Source: Clostridiales bacterium
GTDB lineage: Bacteria > Bacillota > Clostridia > Oscillospirales > Oscillospiraceae
Assembly: GCA_021205695.1 (NCBI GenBank)
Contig: JAJPXB010000008.1
Location: forward strand, 57,609 to 121,608
Length of the DNA: 64,000 nt
Direction of reading: 5' to 3'
Shown here: positions 57,984 through 64,000 of the stretch, piece by piece
Layout of the letters: the number at the start of each line of letters is the position of its first letter
How positions within the stretch are numbered: the first letter of the stretch is position 1
Program-made: the position numbers and the translations under genes
Notes under the pieces: model-generated
What the model was told of the DNA's origin: nothing
What the model saw: the letters and a program-made list of their open reading frames with translations, nothing else
The model's database searches: none

Positions 57984-60041
57984 GTGGAGCTGATTTTCTA
58001 CGAATGGCGCAAGCTGGGACAGAAAAAGCTGTTCTGGGCGTTGTCCGCCGTTCTCCTGGTTGCCAATCTGCTGATGATCTACACCGGAGAGCAGTATACC
58101 TCTGCATTCTTCTATGTCCATGAGCAGGGGGAAAGCTACCAGGCCTGGCTGACAGGAGACGAGTCGGCAGATACCCAGGGCTATTACACCGCAGATTGGG
58201 AGACTCAGACCAGTTATATCCGGTCCTACGCTGCTTTTATCGATGAGATGGAGGAACGAGCGGCACAGATGAGCCAGTCCTCTCTCTACCAAAACGAGGA
58301 CAGCTATGTCTCCCGGAATCTGGTCAAGACGTGCCATGATTTTGCCAAGTTCCAGGGGATGACCCTGACGGCAGATAACGCTTTTGGCCTCCGGGGAATA
58401 GCGGGGTACGGCAACGGCATCCTTTTTGTGCTGGTATTCCTGGGGCTGACTGCCTGGTTCGTGCTGTTTAGCGAGCGGGATAAGAATCTGCTCCTGTTGC
58501 TGAAGGGCACCCAACGGGGACACTGTCCTCTGGCGGCAGCAAAGCTGACAGTGCTGCTTTCCGGGGCGGCACTGTACACCGCGCTTCAGGAGCTGCTCAC
58601 CATCCTGTTTTACGGCTGGTTATACGGCTATGGGTCGCTGGAGCGGCCGCTCCAGTCGGTGTCCCTATTCCGAAACTGCGCCTACTCCCTGACGGTGGGA
58701 GAGGGCCTGGCGGCCATGTTGGTCATCCGGGTGGCGACCGCCGTGGTGCTGGCCTGTGTGGTGTTCACTGTGGGGATGATTTTCAAAAATGAGATGGAGG
58801 CCGTCCTGGTGACCGGCGGGGCGCTGGGGACGGAGTACCTGCTTTATCAATTCCTGTCCGCTAGCGGAGCGCTGGGCGGGCTGAACTGTGTGAACCCCTT
58901 CTATTGCTGGAATATGGAGCAGATGCTGGGGAACTACCTGAACCTGAATCTGATGGGCCATGCAGTGGGCAAGGATGTCTGCGCCGGGGTTGCTGCCCTG
59001 CTGCTGGCGGTGTTGCTGTCCGCCCTGGGCATCCTGACCTTCCATCGGAGCTGTCAGATCAGGGCTCAGAGCAGTCTGGAGTCGCTGATGCAGCGGCTTC
59101 GGGAGTACACCGGCGTATTGAGCCGACGTACCAGTCTGCTGTACTATGAGCTGTACAAAATGATGATCCAGCAGAAAAAAGGGGTTGTCCTGGTGCTGAT
59201 GGCAGCCTGGTGTATCTACAGCTGCGTCGGCGTCTTTGAGACGAATTACTACTCCACAGCCGATGAGGCAGCCTATCACTACTATATTTCAGTCCTGGAA
59301 GGGCCTGTCACAGAGGATACCTTCGCTTATTTGGAAGAGGAGGACGCCCGTCTTCAGGAGCTTTGGGCGAAGCTATTTTCCACCACCGATGAGTTTGCCA
59401 CTATGGTTATTCAGTCTGAGCTGGACAGCTACGAGGGCGGCTTCTACTTGGTGCAGCAACAGGCAGAGACGTTAGCGAAACTGCCGGGGGACATAACGGA
59501 GAAATATCTGCTGGACGAGCAAGCCTATGAATCCCTGTGGAGTGATTCCGGTAAAGATGTGGCTCTGTGGTTCGCCGGGGCAGTGTTGCAGCTCTTTTTC
59601 CTATGCAGTATCTGCACAGTAGATGAGCGCAGGCAGATGCTCGGCCTTCTTCGCACCACTAAATGCGGGCGCAGACCATTGGAACGAAGCAAGCGCCAGT
59701 GCGCCGCCCTGTGTACCCTGTCGGTTTTCCTTGCCCTTGAACTGCCCTTACTGGTAGAATATTGGCATATCGACGGTTTTTCTACGGCAGCTCAGCGGAT
59801 GTGCGACTTTACCAGCCTCTCCTGCACCAGTGCCCTGCCCCTGTGGAGCCTGATACTGGCGATTTTCCTGCTCAAAGGAATCAGCTTTTTCCTGGTGGGC
59901 GCAGTCGGTCTGTGGCTGTCTAAGGTGATGAAGCGGGAGCTGGTCGCTGTGCTGGTGGGCAGCGGGGTTGCCGGAGCGGTGGCGCTGTTACTGTACCGCT
60001 TCGGCTGGAGCATCGACACGCTGTTGCTGCGGCTATTTTAG
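57984..60041 (+). CDS. ABC transporter permease (two-half, ABC-2-like)
   Basis: A 685-residue membrane protein with about 12 predicted membrane helices in two halves, each preceded by an extracytoplasmic domain. LIFYEWRKLGQKKLFWALSA begins the first half and TSLLYYELYKMMIQQKKGVV the second. GTG start with AAGGAGGG 7 nt upstream. It works with the ATPase that follows. Confidence 0.88.
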   Translation: MELIFYEWRKLGQKKLFWALSAVLLVANLLMIYTGEQYTSAFFYVHEQGESYQAWLTGDESADTQGYYTADWETQTSYIRSYAAFIDEMEERAAQMSQSSLYQNEDSYVSRNLVKTCHDFAKFQGMTLTADNAFGLRGIAGYGNGILFVLVFLGLTAWFVLFSERDKNLLLLLKGTQRGHCPLAAAKLTVLLSGAALYTALQELLTILFYGWLYGYGSLERPLQSVSLFRNCAYSLTVGEGLAAMLVIRVATAVVLACVVFTVGMIFKNEMEAVLVTGGALGTEYLLYQFLSASGALGGLNCVNPFYCWNMEQMLGNYLNLNLMGHAVGKDVCAGVAALLLAVLLSALGILTFHRSCQIRAQSSLESLMQRLREYTGVLSRRTSLLYYELYKMMIQQKKGVVLVLMAAWCIYSCVGVFETNYYSTADEAAYHYYISVLEGPVTEDTFAYLEEEDARLQELWAKLFSTTDEFATMVIQSELDSYEGGFYLVQQQAETLAKLPGDITEKYLLDEQAYESLWSDSGKDVALWFAGAVLQLFFLCSICTVDERRQMLGLLRTTKCGRRPLERSKRQCAALCTLSVFLALELPLLVEYWHIDGFSTAAQRMCDFTSLSCTSALPLWSLILAIFLLKGISFFLVGAVGLWLSKVMKRELVAVLVGSGVAGAVALLLYRFGWSIDTLLLRLF

Positions 60042-60058
60042 GATTGGGGGGAAATGGG

Positions 60059-60931
60059 ATGGAACTCAGGCTGGAAGGGCTGCAAAAGAGCTATAACCAT
60101 GGTAAGACCTATGCCGTGAAGGATTGCACTGTCTCCCTCACCCCCGGTGTGTACGCACTACTGGGGCCAAATGGGGCGGGCAAAAGCACTCTGATGAACA
60201 TGATCACAGATAATCTGGCTCCGGACGGGGGAAGCATCACCTTAGACGGTGTGTCCATCGGCAAGTTGGGGGCGAACTACCGGGCGCTACTGGGTTATAT
60301 GCCTCAGCAACAGGGGCTGTACGATGATTTCACCGGTGAGCAGTTCCTGTGGTACATGGCTGCGCTGAAGGGAATGTCCCAACAGCAGGCGAAGGACGCC
60401 GTCGAAGCAACCCTGGAGACGGTGAACCTGACAGATACCCGTTTCCAGAAGATCAAGTCCTATTCCGGTAGCATGAAGCAGCGGCTCCTTATCGGGCAGG
60501 CACTGCTGAACGACCCGAAAATTTTGATTCTGGACGAGCCGACGGCAGGGCTGGACCCCAGAGAACGTATTCGCATTCGCAATTTGATCGCCCAACTGGG
60601 CGGAGACAGAATCATCCTCCTGGCTACCCACATCGTCAGCGACGTGGAGATGATCGCCAGCCAAATCCTCATCATGCGAAAGGGCCTGCTCTGCAAACAG
60701 GGGCAGCCCCACCAGCTGGAAGAGGAGCTACAGGGAAAGGTTCTGCTCTATCCCATCAAAGAGGGAGAAACAAACGTTAGCTCCGGCTGCCTTGCCGGAA
60801 ACTCCGTCCGCCGGGGAGATGAGATTTGGATACATCTGGTGGGGGACGACCTGCCCCCGGGTGGCCTGCCGCCGGAGGCGGTGACACTGGATGATGTGTA
60901 CTTGTACTGGACGGGGGAGGCCGGAATGTAG
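60059..60931 (+). CDS. ABC transporter ATPase
   Basis: A 290-residue ATPase: Walker A GPNGAGKST (about 36-44), signature YSGSMKQRL, Walker B ILILDEPTAGLDP and switch His in LLATHIVSD. Paired with the preceding permease. The C-terminal 60 residues extend beyond the core. Confidence 0.95.
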   Translation: MELRLEGLQKSYNHGKTYAVKDCTVSLTPGVYALLGPNGAGKSTLMNMITDNLAPDGGSITLDGVSIGKLGANYRALLGYMPQQQGLYDDFTGEQFLWYMAALKGMSQQQAKDAVEATLETVNLTDTRFQKIKSYSGSMKQRLLIGQALLNDPKILILDEPTAGLDPRERIRIRNLIAQLGGDRIILLATHIVSDVEMIASQILIMRKGLLCKQGQPHQLEEELQGKVLLYPIKEGETNVSSGCLAGNSVRRGDEIWIHLVGDDLPPGGLPPEAVTLDDVYLYWTGEAGM

Positions 60932-61197
60932 GGCTCCGTATTGTAGCAAGCAATGCCTCGGTATATACCTCCGCCGCTTGTTGGTGGCCTGCCGCCCCCA
61001 AGCCCCTGCGAACCCCGGCCGTTTTTGGCTGGAGTGTTAAGCCGCCTTCGGCGTCTGCTGCGGGGAGACAGGACGTGAAATTCTCACGTCCTGTCTCCCG
61101 ATGTGCGTTCAGTTTTCAGCCTCTGCTGACCGCTGAACGCAAAAAATCCGGGGCCTACGACAAACGCCGTAGACCCCGGAATGGGTAGTGCCGGTCA
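60932..61197. other. Non-coding boundary of mobile genes
   Basis: Contains the long inverted repeat GGGAGACAGGACGTGA/TCACGTCCTGTCTCCC (61062-61099) and a terminator-like hairpin TCCGGGG...CCCCGGA (61147-61181) in front of the relaxase 3' end. No gene seen. Confidence 0.5.
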
Positions 61198-62622
61198 TCA
61201 CCGGCTTTCTTTTTGCTGTTGTTCTGTTCTGTCAGGCTGCTCGATTTTGATCTCCAGAAACCGCTCCACATTACTTTTCGCTGTGAGCAGGTCGATCATT
61301 TTCTTCCTGGCTGCTTTCTGGTCTGGGTAGAGCTGCTTGTTCTCCGCAGCCAACGCAGCATACTCCTGCTTCAACGCCTTGATGGATGGCAACTTCTCCA
61401 ACCCCAGAGAATCGAAGTAGCGCTTCGACGCTTCGTGCAGCATGATGTCACTCCGATGGGCCTCGTAAAACGCCGCCTGCTTTTTCTGCGGGAGCTTCTT
61501 ATATTGAAGATAAACCTCCCGTGTCTTGCCATAGGTGCCGATCTGCCGTTGCAGCCCGGCAATTTCTTTCATCCTGGCTTCGTTGGCTTTCGTCCTGTCA
61601 GCAAGCTCATGATAACGTTCGACTGCGGCGTCACACTCCTCAGCGAGCTTCTCCACATCAGTGATGCCATGCTCTTTCATCCAGACCACTGTCTTTGCAG
61701 CCTCTTTCAGATTGTACGACTTCGCCCATCGCTCAAAACCGGGAGAGTTGGCCTGGGTCAGCTTTGCTTGAATATCGATTAGGGAACGGGGGCGTGTTTC
61801 TTCTCTAGTGTAAGAGCCTTTCTGGTTTTGCCGCCGTTTTATCGTTCGCTTGCCTTCCAGCCGTTCCCATATGGCATCCTCGGTGTAGTCCTCCGAAAGC
61901 GAATCACAGCGAATGAATCGTTTCCCCTCTGGAATTTTGAACGCCAGGTGCTTGCCAGTCTTGACCTCGACCCCCGCCGCCCGCATTGCCGCCAGGAAGT
62001 CCTCATAGCTTTTGCAGTCAGGAGTAAGCGCAGCGTTTATCATATGCTCCAGCTTCTGCCGGTTGGTCGGGGGCTTGTTCTCCCCCAGCCAGGAGCCGTA
62101 GCTGCCCTGGCTGGGATTTGGTTTCTCGATTACAGATAGGCCATTTTCCAGACACAGAATGTCGGAAATTCTGCGAATGGCAAAGCTGGAACCCCAGAAG
62201 TTCCGAAACTTCCGGGTATGATCCAGGCTGGTGGAATTGAAAACGATATGGGAATGAATGTGGTGTTTATCTACATGGGTGCAGACGATAAAGGCGTGGT
62301 TGCCCTTCGTCAGCGACATGGCCAGGTCATAGCCGATCTGATTGGCCTTCTCCGGCGTGATCTCGCCGGGCTTGAAGGACTGCCTCATGTGGTAGGCGAT
62401 TACATCATTGTTCTTGTGGGGCTTTCCTGTCTGTGCTGCATATTGGCGTTTAGAGAATAGGAACTCAGCATCCACGATAGAAGGGTTGCACTGGTAGGCA
62501 CTGACCCATTCGCCGTTGTCGGTCTTGTCTGGATTCTTTACATAGTCTGTTGATCGCCCCAGCGCCTGAGCGACGCTTCGCCCCTTCCCAGCGTGGAGCG
62601 GCTTCAAAAACGTCGTTGCCAT
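61198..62622 (-). CDS. MobA/MOBP-type relaxase
   Basis: A 474-residue HUH relaxase that nicks oriT. Motif III is HHIHSHIVF, with YHMRQSFKPGE (motif II) and an N-terminal catalytic Tyr in STDYVKNPDKT. The C-terminus is a long helical region. GGGAGG lies 6 nt before ATG 62622. mobC lies upstream, so this is the transfer module of an integrative element. Confidence 0.92.
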   Translation of the reverse strand: MATTFLKPLHAGKGRSVAQALGRSTDYVKNPDKTDNGEWVSAYQCNPSIVDAEFLFSKRQYAAQTGKPHKNNDVIAYHMRQSFKPGEITPEKANQIGYDLAMSLTKGNHAFIVCTHVDKHHIHSHIVFNSTSLDHTRKFRNFWGSSFAIRRISDILCLENGLSVIEKPNPSQGSYGSWLGENKPPTNRQKLEHMINAALTPDCKSYEDFLAAMRAAGVEVKTGKHLAFKIPEGKRFIRCDSLSEDYTEDAIWERLEGKRTIKRRQNQKGSYTREETRPRSLIDIQAKLTQANSPGFERWAKSYNLKEAAKTVVWMKEHGITDVEKLAEECDAAVERYHELADRTKANEARMKEIAGLQRQIGTYGKTREVYLQYKKLPQKKQAAFYEAHRSDIMLHEASKRYFDSLGLEKLPSIKALKQEYAALAAENKQLYPDQKAARKKMIDLLTAKSNVERFLEIKIEQPDRTEQQQKESR

Positions 62623-62639
62623 AGTTGGCCTCCCTTCCA

Positions 62640-62780
62640 AAAGGCGGCGGCTCTGGGTGAGCCGCCGCCATAAATGACCTCATGGGAGAGGAAATAGTTG
62701 TGTTGGATTTATCAGGCCTCAAATCCTATCAAGGATTTTTGAGGAGTAGGCCTGTCCAAAATGGACAGGCCTACTTTGCC
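62640..62780. other. Relaxase-mobC intergenic region, possible oriT
   Basis: GGCGGCGGCTC-TGGGT-GAGCCGCCGCC (62644-62670) and GTAGGCCTGTCC-AAAAT-GGACAGGCCTAC (62747-62775) are strong inverted repeats; AATCCTATCAAGGATT lies between. oriT of MOBP elements often lies by mobC, but the nick site is not identified. Confidence 0.4.
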
Positions 62781-63116
62781 TCATGCAATCTTCGCCAGGC
62801 TTGCCAGTACCTGACCGAAAAGTTCCGTGCAGTTGTCCAGACTTACCCGAACATCAATCAAATCCTGGGGGTAATACCCGCCGCCGGAATTGAACCGCCG
62901 GGCGATTTGGTTCAGGTTGTTTGATGCTGACTTCAGATACTTGCTGCAATCCGGTATCTGCGGAATGTCCAGCCGGACGATCAGCCCGTTCAGACACATC
63001 TTGCGGATATAGGCGCTCATGTTGGAGACGCCTGCTTCCTCCATCCGTTGCTCGATGAGCTGCCGTTCCTGGTCGGATACCTTGAAGTAGATCCCGCTGG
63101 TTTTCTCCTTTGCCAA
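62781..63116 (-). CDS. MobC-family relaxosome protein
   Basis: A 111-residue protein: an N-terminal ribbon-helix-helix (IYFKVSDQERQLIEQRMEEA) and the MobC motif KSASNNLNQIARRFN. It helps the relaxase melt oriT. Confidence 0.9.
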   Translation of the reverse strand: MAKEKTSGIYFKVSDQERQLIEQRMEEAGVSNMSAYIRKMCLNGLIVRLDIPQIPDCSKYLKSASNNLNQIARRFNSGGGYYPQDLIDVRVSLDNCTELFGQVLASLAKIA

Positions 63117-63344
63117 TCAACCACCCGCTTTCTTCTGCCAGACGATCTCATAACCCAAGGCGTCGGCCAGCTTCACCGCCTCCAGATAGCGGAGGGAACC
63201 CCGACTCAGCTTGCCGGAAAAATTGGAAACGCTGCTGCTCCACCCGTATTCGTCCGCCAGCTTCTCCACAACCTCCTGCATGGTAAAGCCGGAGCGGATG
63301 ATATTGGCCTTGATCTCGTTCTTAAACGCTGTGTTTCTGTCCAC
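63117..63344 (-). CDS. DUF6471-like HTH protein
   Basis: A 75-residue protein, MDRNTAFKNEIKANIIRSGF..., typical of Tn916/ICE-type mobilisation loci, with an HTH-like GFTMQEVVEKLADEYGWSSS and LADALGYEIVWQ. Precedes mobC by 0 bp. Likely a regulator of the mobile genes. Confidence 0.82.
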   Translation of the reverse strand: MDRNTAFKNEIKANIIRSGFTMQEVVEKLADEYGWSSSVSNFSGKLSRGSLRYLEAVKLADALGYEIVWQKKAGG

Positions 63345-63427
63345 AGTCTTAGCCCCCTTTCAAACGGAAACGGGAGCCTCGTCGGAGGCTCCCATTGTAA
63401 TAATTGTGAACTTGGTGGTTAGTGACA

Positions 63428-64000
63428 TCATGCAATGTCCCCAGCCTTGGCCTGCTCTGCCGCCAGCCGCTTCTTTTCCTTTTTCCTCAGATAACGCTCA
63501 TGGTTCTTTCTCTGCTGCTCCTTGCGTTTTGCTTCTTCCTCCGCTGCGATAGTTGCCGGATCGGGAGGCGGAACCTCCACCTTCCCGATATACTTCAAAT
63601 AGATTTCAACCTCCATAGTCCGTTCTCCATCGATCTTCTCCGGCTTGTGGACAAGCACCTTATCCACAAACTCGTAGATCATAGGCGTGGTCAATTCCGT
63701 AAAATCCGTGTACTTCTTTGCCAGCTCCAGAAACTTGTCCGCCTTGGTGGTATCCTCGTTGTAGGCGTCCAGCTTCTGCTGTCCGGCGGCGATGGCCTCT
63801 TCCAAATCCGCTTGCTCCTGCTCATACTCAGCAGAGAGCGCCTCATACCGCTTCTCCGGCAGCTTGCCAAGAGCATAGGATTCATACAGCTTTTTGAGCA
63901 GCGTGTCCAGTTCCTTGCAGCGCTTTTCGTCTTTCCTGAGCCTCCGCTTGGTATATTGTGCGGATTGCGGCTCCAAAATGTGGTACTGCTCTGCCAATAA
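63428..64000 (-). CDS. Large serine recombinase, C-terminal part
   Basis: C-terminal 190 residues of a TndX/CcrB-type large serine recombinase; the catalytic N-terminus lies beyond the right edge. The coiled coil (YEALSAEYEQEQADLEEAIA), MIYEFVDKVLVHKPEKIDGE and a basic end with a DUF4368-like tail are typical. It serves the integration of the neighbouring mobile element. Confidence 0.88.
   Translation of the reverse strand, partial: LLAEQYHILEPQSAQYTKRRLRKDEKRCKELDTLLKKLYESYALGKLPEKRYEALSAEYEQEQADLEEAIAAGQQKLDAYNEDTTKADKFLELAKKYTDFTELTTPMIYEFVDKVLVHKPEKIDGERTMEVEIYLKYIGKVEVPPPDPATIAAEEEAKRKEQQRKNHERYLRKKEKKRLAAEQAKAGDIA

Overview
The window looks like a chromosome segment of a GC-rich Clostridia species, most likely Oscillospiraceae/Ruminococcaceae-like. 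The reasons are AGGAGG ribosome sites with frequent TTG and GTG starts, a T-box on alaS, SPP1/PBSX-type phage genes, and Clostridial mobilisation genes at the right edge. The species cannot be named from the sequence alone.

Left flank (1-2696): the 5' two thirds of alaS on the minus strand with its promoter and T-box leader, then a stranded SH3-type lysin C-terminus left by an older phage. A complete siphovirus-type prophage follows (about 2697-40809), integrated in the 3' end of tRNA-Pro(GGG). A 52-bp direct repeat (attL/attR) bounds it, and the integrase lies next to attL. From left to right it carries: integrase; a Hol-Tox-like peptide; HicAB; a group I intron-like RNA; the divergent repressor/Cro immunity switch with palindromic operators; early genes (SMC-like ATPase, MBL-fold protein, replication protein, small zinc and HTH proteins, late regulator); terminase; portal; MuF head protein; a toxin-cassette region; scaffold, capsid and connectors; tail genes; holin and GH25 lysin. 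Most phage genes overlap by ATGA or GTGA, as in one long late operon.

The most unusual stretch is 20815-25849. A full MuF minor-head protein carries a DUF6883-like toxin tail followed by a DUF4926-like immunity gene. Downstream are two start-less copies of the MuF C-terminal module, each fused to a different tail (PBECR-like nuclease and Ntox50-like). The copies are joined by near-identical direct repeats (R1, R2, R3). Between them sit a serine recombinase of the invertase/resolvase type, and a promoter-driven RNA with two copies of an approximately 95-nt pseudoknotted fold that show compensatory base changes. I read this as a recombinational reservoir for exchanging the phage's toxin tail. 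Two minus-strand genes with near-identical leaders (6919-7599, 25577-25849) look like separately expressed lysogen genes.

Right flank (40765-52256): tRNA-Pro, typA, a PqqD remnant, glnS, an Mrr-like membrane nuclease, an EF-G paralogue, a YjjG-like HAD phosphatase, a diacylglycerol-kinase-family protein, ilvE, and tRNA-Arg(CCT) beside a truncated tRNA-Arg copy. From 52256 to the end is a patchwork of mobile DNA: att-like arm repeats, an integrase fragment, a LysR gene divergent from a small gene and an acetyltransferase that has displaced the N-terminus of an ECF sigma factor, then an anti-sigma/lipoprotein/ABC-transporter operon, and finally relaxase, mobC, a DUF6471 gene and the end of a large serine recombinase.
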